Origin: Cololabis saira | Taxonomy: Eukaryota; Chordata; Actinopteri; Beloniformes; Belonidae | Reading direction: 5' to 3' | NCBI RefSeq assembly: GCF_033807715.1 | Contig: NC_084606.1 | Span: 33,955,861-34,019,860, forward strand | DNA length: 64,000 nt | In this document: piece by piece, positions 32,893 through 46,870 of the stretch | How the letters are laid out: every line of letters starts with the position of its first letter | Position numbering within the stretch: the first letter of the stretch is position 1 | Translations under genes and position numbers: made by a program | The notes under the pieces: model-generated | The model's input: only the letters and a program-made list of their open reading frames with translations | What the model was told of the DNA's origin: nothing | Database searches by the model: none

Positions 32893-33724
32893 CTAAAACA
32901 AAGAAATTAGTCAGAAAAGAAAGGTTCATTTACAACCAGTCCGATGAGCTAATTAGTGTCTGCACATGCTTTCAGATCAATAAACTTGACACTATAACTG
33001 CAAGACAACACAAAGGCCACTGACAAAGAAAGTTTATTTTCTCTTCTCCCGTCCCTTGAAAGCGCCGTGCGCCTCTGTAGGATTGCTTTCTGCAAGCCCC
33101 TGAAGAAAAACGCTGCCTCTGTGGCATTGCAACACTGCACCAGTGCTGTGAGCTACACCTGAGGTGCTCCAATTAACACCCTACAAGCCTCAGAAAAACA
33201 CACCATGCCACAAAGCCTCGGGGACGGTTTTGATCACAAGTCAAACACCGGGAGCGCGTCCGAGGCTAAAAACAACCTGCTGACATTCTTGTGATTCGCC
33301 ATCGCTGCTCGTATAAAAACAATAGATCAACCCACTTTTCCCTGAGGAGCTCAATGCATGAAATGAAACCTGCATATCCTCGAGCGCTCCTTTAACAGCA
33401 TGTTTAAAAAATAAAATAAAAAAAAATGTTCAACAAACAGTCATGTATGATGGCTAATTGTAGGATGAATAACTAAATTTAAAAAAAAAATGTTTTTTAA
33501 TTGCTGAGTTGTCTTAAATTATACTGCACAATATTTTGGCTTGAATATCTTTGACATACAGGTTGTTTTTCCTCAATCACCATCATGCATGTAAATCTAT
33601 CCCTTTACTGTGTGACAGTTAAGCACAGCAGTGACTTTGTATTATTATCTACAGTCTGGGAAGCGGTCCAGCAGTAAATATTCCTCTGGAAAAGCAATCA
33701 TTTCAGAACTGGAATACACATTTC
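32893..33724. other. hdlbp 5' intron, nothing recognised
   Basis: Intronic sequence upstream of coding exon 1. No repeat or coding homology was seen. Confidence 0.55.
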
Positions 33725-34430
33725 CACTGGTATTTATTTATTTAATTAAAGGTTTAGATAACAGGGACAATGCACATTAATAACACATTTAAACAAATGT
33801 AAAATGTGCCAGAATTAGCCAAAAAGGCTATTTTGCATCTGCTGTCCCTGGACTGGTGTAAAATAGTCAACCTAAAAGAAAAATTATTAAGATACAATCA
33901 ATAAAACATTTCCAAATAAAAAGACTTTATAAGAATATAGATTAAAAGGTAAGAAACTAAGGTAAAATACACACACACACAGGTTAACATAAGCTCAACA
34001 ACAGACAATTGCTACAAACAAAAACAGAAACAACATGAAGCAGCGACAGTAACATCAACATTAATAACACGAGACACAGTAACACACTAACAGGCCAAAA
34101 ACAAACAAGACAAAAGCACTAAACACAGAATAAAAAGCCATGCACAAAAAGCAACAGTGTAACTAGACAAACTAATATGCAACATGACAGGTGACATCAG
34201 TTAAACACCGACAGGCAGGGCAGCGAGCCAGGAAAATTAAGCACTAAAATTTAATGTTGACAGCCTTGGCCACTAATTAACCACTTTTTTAGATAAAATT
34301 TAAAAGAAGCATAATTTGATTGGTTTCTAATCTCAGTTGGTATGAAGTTCCACTCACGAGCAGCCCTGATTGAAAATGCAGACTGAGATGGTAGATGATG
34401 TGACCTAACCCTTACCAAAAACCTATGCTT
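33725..34430 (-). mobile_element. LINE 3' end with ORF2 C-terminus
   Basis: On the minus strand a frame ending at 34251 reads REWNFIPTEIRNQSNYASFK then FYLKKWLISGQGC and stops, as in LINE ORF2 C-termini. The 3' end has TGTGCATTGTCCCTGTTATC with AATAAA-type repeats. A short (AC)n lies at 33970. Confidence 0.75.
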
Positions 34431-34588
34431 TCACCACAACAACAAGATGGCACATCAAAAGGGGACATGACGAAAGCTCAAGTCTCAAATAGAACCAGCA
34501 ACGATACGTTTAAGTTGTGTAAGAACCAAGAAAGCAGAAGTAGCCTTGTGTGCATGTACTATAAAATGCAAAGTGAGCTCAGGCTTAC

Positions 34589-34780
34589 CTGCAAAAGGTC
34601 AATTACCAGAGAGTCCGTCCAGTTAGCGGCTACCGTGGGCGCTTCAGTGTGAGTGTGCGTTTCAGCTCCTGCGTGCACGGGAGGAAAACAAAGAGACTGA
34701 AAGTGAACACTGTGAATCAAAGAGCTCTTCAGCACGGAGGCTGAGTTAACCCCGTAAACATCCACACCGCTGCACACCTT
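34589..34780 (-). promoter_or_regulatory. Candidate alternative non-coding first exon of hdlbp
   Basis: On the minus strand there is a strong donor, TTTTGCAG|GTAAGCCTGAG, with its exon end at 34589, upstream of coding exon 1 and without long open reading. It could be an alternative 5' UTR exon; the upstream border is a guess. Confidence 0.35.
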
Positions 34781-34889
34781 TTACCGTGTGAGTACGATTC
34801 ACTCCCCTCCTCTCCCAGCCTCCTCCCTGCAAAGCTCTCTCACAATCATCCCACTTCTGATTTATATACAAATCCAGCAGCCGCAGAAA

Positions 34890-36307
34890 TTTGAGGGGAA
34901 TGTAACCAAATAATGCACTGCAGCGCAAAAAAAAGTGAGAGAGAAACAAACAAAAAACTCATAAGTTTCTTCTTCTTTTTCCTCCATCGCTTGTACAATA
35001 CGCTCAAATGCAATACAATCAAGTACATCTACAGATGACAATTGCGCCACTTCTGGAACCGCTTTTGTTTGAGAACATTGTATTGACATAAAATTGTTAC
35101 ACACGCCATATTTGTGTGACTCAGTATAGCAGCTATAATAATAATAATGCATTTTATTTGTATAGCGCTTTTCTAGGCACTTAAAGACATTTTCTTGCAA
35201 CATTTTTCAAAGAAAAATGTGTCTACTCAGAAAGGTATTTACCAGATTCAAAAGGGCCAGAGTAAACAGACAATACTGCATTTTTGTTCTGCCAGAAAAA
35301 AATACTAAGAATATTTTTTTTGTTTAACATCAAAGAAAAGGAAAAGGAAAAGGAAAAGAAATTAAAAAAAAAAGGTAAATGTATAGTCTTGAAAAGCTCT
35401 GAGTCAACAAGGATAATCTAACAGAGGAATAGCCAAAATAAATAAATAAAAGTGATACATTAGGTGCAGTTCAGAAGGTGCAAACTCAGCATCACCGAGC
35501 CGTGGCAGGCTGTCCGTTCTGCAGCGGGCCGGGATAACTTCCTCTGCAGAGGATAAGTTTCACCATGTGTCTCGTTTGCATGACAGATGCCGTCCTTCAG
35601 CTGACAGCTCAACTTAATGACTCAAATCTAACTCCGGTGTCTCTGTCACCTGAACAGAGAACGGCTACAAACACAAACTTCGAGTAGCAGAATGTCAGAA
35701 GCAGAAAACATAGACTGGAGCTGTGGTGTTTATTTTAGTTACCAAAGAGATAAAACAATCTGAATTCCCCCGTTCTTAGTCTACACTGTCCATTGTTATT
35801 AAACATTGTGATGTAAAGATGGGTGACTTACAATGACAGGTAAAACTTCTCATAGGTAAATTCTGCTGACCTAAGATGCTCCGACTCATCATAACAATCT
35901 GCCACCTTGTCAAAATCCGTCAAATTCTTTTTCTCGACCGTTTTTGTCAGCTCGTGACGTAACATTTTTTAGAAATTATTGTTTATTTCCTGCTTAAGAT
36001 TTGCAATCTAACAAGATAATCAAGTATCACTGCCGTGACTAGTCGGTGTGTACTTCACTACAGACGACAAACAAACGTAACTACGTCTGAATCAAATATA
36101 ACTCGACTAACGATACTTTAATCCAACAGTTAATTCTGGATGTTGTGCAAGCATAATTAGTGTTGATATATTTTGAGAACAATTGGCTTCACTTCCTCCC
36201 TCAACAGCAACACATTTTAAGAGTCATGCATTCTCTTATAGTGGATCATCTTTACATTACAGGATTATCACTGTGGGGGGCGGGGGGCACTTAACCAGCA
36301 CCCCTTA
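34890..36307. other. Intergenic or 5' intron sequence, little recognised
   Basis: Includes a short interspersed tail (TTATTTGTATAGCGCTTTTC, 35141-35185) and an AAAAGG run near 35335. No exon could be supported. Confidence 0.45.
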
Positions 36308-36965
36308 CTTTTAGCCATTGTATAATTTGACTTAAATTTTAAATCTTTAAGAAGATGGACCATGCCATAACCGAAATTTCAATTCTATACAACCACAGAG
36401 TCTGAAACATCACTGTATCATTTTACCATAAACAAAGTTTCTTGCAAAACTATAATGTTTTATAATTAATATAAAACATATGTAATATAATGAATGCAAA
36501 AGCCAACTTTGACTAATATATTTATAGGTACAGTGGACTAAGATAAAAGTTTAGACCCGCTTTCATTTCGAGTTATTTTCAAAAATTTTGACTTTACATC
36601 ACATCTTTTTACTTCAGTGAATGACACTTTATTTAAATAACGTTTTTTCCTCATATCTTAACATGAATATATTACAATGCATCATTCCTTTTTCCATTTG
36701 CAGGAATATTAGCGCATATTAGTGAAAATATATGATGAGCCTTCTGGCCATTATGAATGAGAAGTAGTGAAACATCACTGTATCATTTTAACATAAGTTT
36801 CTTGCAAAACTATAATGTTTTATAATTTTGATTGCAAATGTTTAGGTAATGTTTAGGTAAATACAACTAAGATAAAAGTTTGACTTATGTTTGAAATTAA
36901 TTAAATTAAAATGTAATTAAATAGAACTTAAAATTATAATTACTCTGCTTTATTCCTACGGATTA
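36308..36965. repeat. Left arm of a large inverted repeat
   Basis: AT-rich sequence whose inverse is at 37866-38650. Shared stretches include TCTGGCCATTATGAATGAG, AAACATCACTGTATCATTTT and GGTACAGTGGACTAAGATAA. The arm itself contains a partial tandem: the AAACATCACTGTATCATTTTA block appears twice (36410 and 36768). Confidence 0.88.
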
Positions 36966-37369
36966 ATTTCTTCCATGGCCTTGAAATAGTAAACATCAGA
37001 TAATTTAGGGTCATTATCTCCTGATACAATCTTGGTTAACTAATCACTGGAGTAAGAGCAGCCAGGAAAGGGAACCTGGGGTCGAGTAATTACATGCACA
37101 CTTGGCAGGTATTACCATTAGACCGTCCAGGTCTAATTCCCAGCAGATGAATGAGAAACCCCGTGTTTTATGCGAGGATTGATCCTAAAGGCTGCTGTGT
37201 GTGATACAGACTGGTCCAGACGGCTGCTGCTAAACACACACGCACTTTCATCCCGTCGTCCAGTCCGTCGGTCTCTAAGCTAACACCGACCTCAGCAAGA
37301 GATGATTAGGCGCAAGGACTTCCCGATAATCGGCTAAAAAACAAGCCTACCAGCCTGATAACCAGCTCT

Positions 37370-37720
37370 AGCCCGTTAGCTCCCGGGGTGCTAACCCCTC
37401 CGCTGCTCTTTATCTCTCTCCTCCTCCTATCTCACTGGCTTTTAGCGCCTCTGCAGCCCCGTTCTTGCAGCATCCGCTGTGTTTAAGTCTGAATAACAAA
37501 AAGAGAGGATGGAATCGATGGATAAATCCTACCTTTCAGAGAGAAATGTAGCAGAGGTGTGTTTGACAGGTGATGGTGTAAACACACACGTGATTGGTCG
37601 AGCAGCGTTTCCTCCGCCCGCGGAGCGATACCGCCCCGCACCGCGGCCTCAAAGTAGAAAGCAAATGCCGCAGTATCTTTGCGCGGAAGGCGAGTGAAAT
37701 AGATCCTCGCGCTATCGTTC
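37370..37720 (-). promoter_or_regulatory. Putative hdlbp promoter and first non-coding exon
   Basis: A block richer in C, G and CpG than its AT-rich surroundings. On the minus strand it holds a CCAAT box (37597-37593), an adjoining E-box CACGTG (37587-37592), and a donor CTGAAAG|GTAGGA with exon end at 37533. It lies upstream of hdlbp coding exon 1 and between two long inverted repeats. The transcription start is not resolved. Confidence 0.45.
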
Positions 37721-37865
37721 TCACTATTCTCACTTAGAAGTAATATGTAGCCGGAAATAATTGGAGTTTGTGCCCTGACACGTTTTCTATTATCTGAAAG
37801 TTTGACCATGTATCGAGAGATAACAAAACTGTCGCTGCTCCTCACAGTCATCAAACTGACCGGAT

Positions 37866-38650
37866 CTACTTCTCATTCATAATGGCCAGAAGGCTCATCA
37901 TATATTTTCACTAATATGCGCTAATATTCCTGCAAATGGAAAAAGGAATTATGCATTGTAATATATTTATGATAAAGCAGAAATAAAGCAGAGTAATTAT
38001 AATTTTAAGTTCTGTTTAATTACATTTTGATTTAATTAATTTCAAACATAAGTCAAACTTTTATCTTAGTTGTCATTACCCAAACATATATTAGTCAAAG
38101 TTGACTTTTGCAGTCAAAATTATAAAACATTATAGTTTTACAAGAAACTTATGGTAAAATGATACAGTGATGTTTCACTACTTCTCATTCATAATGGCCA
38201 GAAGGCTCATCATATATTTTCACTAATATGCGCTAATATTCCTGCAAATGGAAAAAGGAAGTATGCATTGTAATATATTTATGATAAGATATGAGGAAAA
38301 AACGTTATTTAAATAAAGTGTCGTTCACTGAAGTAAAAAGATGTGATGTAAAGTCCAAATTTTTGAAAATAACTCGAAATGACAGCTGGTCTAAACTTTT
38401 ATCTTAGTCCACTGTACCTATACATATATTAGTCAAAGTTGGCTTTTGCAGTCATTATATTACATATGTTTTATATTAATTATAAAACATTATAGTTTTG
38501 CAAGAAACTTGGTTTATGGTAAAATGATACAGTGATGTTTCAGACTCAGTAGTTAATTGAAATTTCGGTTATGACATGGTCCATCTTCTGCTATGAAGAT
38601 TTAAAATTTAAGTCAAATTATACAATGGATAAAAAGTTTTAGGCTAAAAG
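37866..38650. repeat. Right arm of the large inverted repeat
   Basis: Inverse of 36308-36965 with one additional copy of the CATTCATAATGGCCAGAAGG block (37866-37965 and 38170-38275). The two arms enclose about 0.9 kb that holds the putative hdlbp promoter. Confidence 0.88.
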
Positions 38651-39413
38651 TAAGCAAATGTGGGAAATGTTGATAAATTGTTGATTTCCCAAACTATTTA
38701 TATATTGTGTATATTTATATAAAGTTTAAGTCTGCTTTTACATCCTTAATTAATTATTTTTTTATATCTCTCAAAACATCTCTCATTTATATCCTTAATG
38801 TAGCCCGAAAATAATTAATTTTTGTATTAAATGCTCACTACGTGCCAATAAAACATTATGGGTAGGGGAGACAAAGTAAGACTGTGAACAGACGACACAC
38901 AACGGGACACCTCCTGTTGTGCCACATGCTATGAGGGACACAAAACAACAACTCAAATAACTAGAGGATTATCTTCGCTTTTATGGTCTAAGTGGATTTG
39001 ATGACCAAAGTTTACAATAAAAACATAGAAATGGACGGAAATATAATAACCGGGCTTTCAAAATAATAGCCTGAAGAATCTGCAGACCAATTAAACATTT
39101 TTGCATGTTCCTGCATGTTTTACCCTAAAAATTTCAGTCATTTTGATTATAATAAGACACAGTACAAAATTAAGTTTTGTTGTTTTTGTTTCTATGTTGT
39201 CATCGTTTGTTGTTTTAGTTTTTTAATTTTGTGAGTATGGATATTTTTGCTCTGACAGTAGGCCTATGTGTCAAATAACTTGAGAGAACATGAGAACACA
39301 TTTAGATGTTTGTTTATTACTTCTTCATATTTAAAAGTAGCAATTTTAGAACGGCTGAAAATATGAAAAATGACTGTCAAATTTGAATCAATTTTCAATA
39401 ATCCAAATGCTCA
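38651..39413. other. Intergenic AT-rich sequence, nothing recognised
   Basis: No gene, inverted repeat or array was seen between the inverted-repeat arm and the next MITE. Confidence 0.5.
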
Positions 39414-39421
39414 CTGCAGTG

Positions 39422-40132
39422 CAGAGGTGTCTTCAGTATTCACATTCATTACTCAGGTAGAAGTATAGATACTAGAGTTTAAAAATACTCCTGTAGAAGT
39501 TGAAGTATCAACTCAAGTTTTTTACTCAAGTAAAAGTATAAAAGTACTGGTTTCAAAACTACTTAAAGTATAAAAGTAAAAGTAATGTAAGGGGGAAAAA
39601 GCCATTAAGGACAAAAGCCATTGAAAATGAATGTATCTTAGTATAATGCAAATATATTAAAGAACCATATATGTGTACTATTGAGCATTAACATGTGTTT
39701 CAGAGAGCAGCAGATATGATGACTAGTTGCCTATAAGTATTGTAATGGTGCAAAAAGTCAAACTTCAGAGGCATGTTATCATTTATCCTAACCTTTATTG
39801 GAATGTACATCCAAGTTTAGTTGCAGGAATCTGAGGGAACGGATGTAAGAACAAAACTGGACAAGAACATCTGAAACAACCACAACCAAATTCACTCTAT
39901 CCGGATGGAGCAATTTAACTGGATAGTTTTTTATTAAAGGCCAAAATGAAATAGAGTAATGAGGCTGTTTTTAAAATGTAAGGAGTAAAAAGGACAGATA
40001 ATTGTGTGAAAATGTAAGGAGTAAAAGTAAAAAGTCGTCTGAAAAATAATTACTCCAGTGAAGTATAGATAACCAAAATATCTACTTAAGTAAGGTAACA
40101 AAGTATTTGTACTTCGTTACTTGACACCTCTG
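39422..40132. mobile_element. hAT-type MITE of 711 bp, copy 2 (inverted)
   Basis: Same length and family as 20341-21051 but in the opposite orientation. No 8-bp duplication at its edges (CTGCAGTG / CAAACAGA). Confidence 0.88.
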
Positions 40133-40310
40133 CAAACAGACTGGGTGTGAGGGGTCTGCAGAGATGTTACCTGCCCGTTTCCTGGTCCTGGTCCTGGTCC
40201 TGGTCCTGGTCCTGGTCCTGGTCCTGGTCCTGGTCCTGGTCCTGGTCCTGGTCCTGGGTGTGAGGGGTCTGCAGAGATGCTACCTGCCCCGTTTCCTGGT
40301 CCTGGACCGG
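40133..40310. repeat. (CCTGGT)n minisatellite between short direct repeats
   Basis: About twelve units of CCTGGT (40180-40255). A segment of about 40 bp with GTGAGGGGTCTGCAGAGATG lies on both sides (from 40146 and from 40259), so the array sits within a larger duplicated unit. Confidence 0.88.
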
Positions 40311-40465
40311 TACAGGTCCTGGATAGATGGGAGGTCGGTCCCAATTATTAATTCATTCTCACATTCCACACTAAAAATAATAAGTTAATTTAATTGTATT
40401 AATGTCATGGCTAAGGAATTTGATAACACCTTTCATAGCTGGATACTTTCTCCCTTTTTTTCCAT

Positions 40466-41815
40466 AACATTTTTTTTCAACAATATCTTTATTTGGTTTT
40501 CAAAATCTTTCCAATGACACAAAAATAAGAGTGCTCTTACATAAAAGAAAACATCAAGGGCCGCTGAATTATTGTCCAGCAATCGAATCATATTTCCTTA
40601 CAACTCAGATATTTATGAGATATCATAAAGCAACACTCAATTTAGGTTTAAATGAGAAAATGAAAAAGAAAAAGAAAGAAAAAAATAAATGAATAACACC
40701 CCAAACAAAACAAAAAAGTAACACAAATCAAAACAACAAACGTTTCTCTGTTTTCCAAGGGTAAGCCCAAAGTATTTCACAGTTGTGCTTAATTCAGAAA
40801 TATAAACTCAAATATACAATTCACACAATAAAGAAATCAAGTATCAAAAGAAAGGAAATGATTTTAAACCCTGCAGAGGATCACTAGTATCTACGCCTCA
40901 TCCACCCCACTCCCCACACCGCTTAAATCCACACACAAATGTTTTGAAACAATGATAGTTTGCCCTTTATAATATAAGTGATCTTTTCCATAGGTAAAGT
41001 TGTAGACAATTCCTCAATCCAGTTATTGAATTTTGGTTTATTGGTACTCTTCCATGAGAGTGCTATGCAGTACTCGAGTTGTAAAAAGAATCAGGGGGGA
41101 TGGTGGATTTTATCATATGGGGACAGATAATTTGTGCTGATTACAAATAATATAATATATCACAAATAATAGCACTGACCAAAACAGCTGCAGAAATACT
41201 GCAGGAATGACATAGCAGCAGTTAAATGCAGCCTTCTGTAAGCTTTAAATATCCACTGGGCTTACATCAAATACATCAAAACACAACAATAAAAAACACT
41301 TTTCTGAACTTATCAATATGACTCTGTCCTTCACAGGATAAGTAAAATGGATCACTGCAAAAACTCAAAATCTTAACAAGAATATTTGTCTTATTTCTAG
41401 TTAAAATGTCTCATTTTAGTAAAAAAAAGATTTTCACTTGAAATAAGTAAAAACATCTGCCAGTGGAACAAGATTTTTTTACTTGTAATGAGAAGATAAA
41501 TCTTGTCCCACTGGCAGATTGTCCTACTTATTTCAAGTGAAAATGTACTTGAAACAGGTAAAAATTGTCAAATAAGTTATTTTTCTGGTGATGACTCTAA
41601 ATGTTGAAATAACAGTAAAACCACATTCATTGATGAAATGACATAAGGGATGGAAAGGGGGGATGGCAGTTTTACAGGGGGGATGATTTGGACCGTTTTT
41701 ATTTCAGGGGGGGATGCCATCCCCCCTCATACCCCCTCAACTCCAGTACTGGTGCTATGACTCTTTTTGCAAGCAGTAAACACAAATCCAGGGCAGTGAT
41801 TTTCCAGAACATTTT
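40466..41815 (-). mobile_element. Probable retroelement 3' UTR in minus orientation, interrupted by a MITE
   Basis: Begins TTTCAACAATATCTTTATTTGG, i.e. an AATAAAG-type 3' end on the minus strand, like fish L1 tails. It resumes after the MITE at 41068-41751. No coding part is left. Confidence 0.4.
41068..41751. mobile_element. hAT-type MITE (CAGTACT-GAGTTG ends), copy 3
   Basis: 684 bp; perfect 8-bp duplication GTGCTATG (41060-41067, 41752-41759). Confidence 0.95.
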
Positions 41816-41859
41816 ATAGAAAACCACACGCATGCAGTTGACCAGTTGAGTTCTTTTAT

Positions 41860-42252
41860 TTTGAAATCAACCAAGCGGAAGCTGGATGCTGCCGGGTGAT
41901 TAGTGACGTCACCTCAGGGACCCCCCCGTGGCTCCTCCCCCCCCCTCTCTCCCAGCTCAGCTGCTGCTGCTGCTGCTGCTGTAACAAAGACCAGCAACAA
42001 CGGAGGGGTGATGGGTACACACACAACAACCCTGTCACACAGTAGGAATTGAACCTTTTTTTTGTTTTACTGGATACTTCAATTTTTCTCCTGTTATTTT
42101 TCTCCTTATACCATCGCGATAACTAAAGTTTAAAGTTTACTCATGTAGGACCAGTTCAACTCTGAGGCATTATTACTTGGCAAGTGCAGTGTCTTGGGAC
42201 TTCAAGCCCAAACGCCGGAAAGAATCACGCAGGATATGTCTGCTTTATGCTG
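41860..42252 (+). promoter_or_regulatory. Putative arhgef15 promoter and first non-coding exon
   Basis: Contains a perfect CRE palindrome TGACGTCA (41904-41911), a C-rich tract, a (CTG)n run near 41960-41981 and a donor-like end TTTATGCTG|GTAAGTTT at 42252. It is on the correct strand, about 7.3 kb before the first coding exon of arhgef15. The exon start is not resolved. Confidence 0.4.
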
Positions 42253-42925
42253 GTAAGTTTGTATTTCATGTGTTGAAGAAGTAAAAGTTAATGACCGACA
42301 GTTTAGCGGGTCAAACTGGTGGAGCTGGAGCACCTGTTCCTCATTGAGACATTTAGAAAAAAGAAAATTACAAAATAAAAAAATTATACAGACTTTTGTT
42401 TTAATAAAATATATTATTCTATTTATGAAGTGCTTCAGTGGGAGTTATTTTACATTAAAAAAACAGTTATTACTGTGATACATTACATTAATATAACATC
42501 CTTTTGATTTTAATCCGTTTATGGTTTTTATAAATGTGCTATGTACCTTTAACGTCATACTTCCCAACAGGGTAGAAATCCCTGGGTGCTTTTGATGCCT
42601 TAAATGTGCCATGTCATTGCAAACCCATTATATTTAGACTTAATCAACATCTGAAAATCTCCTTCTAGGACCACCCACGTCATCATCAGTGTATCCACCT
42701 TTTCCATGTATTTCCTTCCCTTGTGTACTCATGCCTTTTCCATCTTCCTGAGATTCCTCTTCCGCCTTCCTGGCCAGCGTGGAGCTCGCACAGTCATCAC
42801 ATGGGTTGCACTGTTTGATAGTAGCACTCTGAAAGCCTTTCTCCCTTTATTATGTACACACAGTAAAGCCATTAGACTCCAAAGGAGACACAACCCACTG
42901 CACACACACACATGCAAACACAAAC
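42253..42925. other. Start of arhgef15 intron 1, nothing recognised
   Basis: Intronic sequence with an (AC)n-like stretch near 42900. No coding homology. Confidence 0.5.
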
Positions 42926-43095
42926 ACACAGGGCATTGTGTTAATGGTCTCCTTAAGCACTTGTGTATTGTTCTGAACCTGTTGTGGTTTAAGGCATTGC
43001 ACCATACCTTAATATTGGATGTATCAACCCAAATACTACGACAGAGATGAATGAGTGGCCCACTGACCCAGTCCGAGTGTGTTCAGGGTCCAGAT
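42926..43095. repeat. Left copy of a 170-bp direct duplication flanking a MITE
   Basis: From ACACAGGGCATTGTGTTAAT to GTTCAGGGTCCAGAT. It ends exactly where the TAGGG-ended element starts. The right copy is 44304-44473; about four base differences. Confidence 0.92.
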
Positions 43096-44303
<1,208 letters not shown>

Positions 44304-44473
44304 ACACAGGGCATTGTGTTAATGGTCTCCTTAAGCACTTGTGTATTGTTCTGAAGCTGTTGTGGTTTAAGGCATTGCACCGTACCTTAATATTGGATGT
44401 ATCAACCCAAATACTACAACAGAGATGGATGAGTGGCCCACTGACCCAGTCCGAGTGTGTTCAGGGTCCAGAT
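44304..44473. repeat. Right copy of the 170-bp direct duplication
   Basis: Begins at the base after the MITE end and stops at GGGTCCAGAT, after which unique sequence CACTTGTAAAC follows. Confidence 0.92.
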
Positions 44474-45017
44474 CACTTGTAAACACGAGAATACAGCTAT
44501 TGAACTAAAGAGGTCAATAGAGTAGAGGAGACAAAAGAGATGAAGTCTGGTTGGGATGGCTGAAAGAGAGTGTGTTTGGGGGGGGGGGGGTGCAACCTCA
44601 AGCAGCTCTTTTAAAGTGCATTGACACATGATCAGAGGATTTATGCTGGGAATTTATATGTCAGTCCACAATAACCAGAAGGACAAAACTGAAACCTTGA
44701 GAGACCTGCGTCACCCACCGCTGCACTCGAGTTGTGTTTCCTGATGTCTGAGAGTACGTTTCATGAAGTTCTCCACAATTGTGTTATTTAAGAAGTCTTT
44801 TCTACAAATCTGTGTTGCAGCCCAGAGGCATTTCCCTATCGGTCTGAAATGTGAATCTCTGTCGGCCTCTTTATTAGTTGTATGTGCGTCCGTGGAAACT
44901 GGTCTGACCAGCTGGTGCAGTTCTTTTCAGTTACTGGTCGCGCCTTTTTCCAATCCCGGCTGTTTTCTAGTCAGGAATCTGTTCAAATGGTTTTATGGCT
45001 GCAATGCTTAATATCTC
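44474..45017. other. arhgef15 intron 1 sequence, nothing recognised
   Basis: Includes a run of G (44578-44590). No gene or repeat structure. Confidence 0.5.
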
Positions 45018-45025
45018 CTGTCAAT

Positions 45026-46862
<1,837 letters not shown>

Positions 46863-46870
46863 CTGTCAAT

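Noticed and set aside
40117..40388. LVLVLV / GPGPGP frames
   Set aside because: Translation of the CCTGGT minisatellite on either strand.
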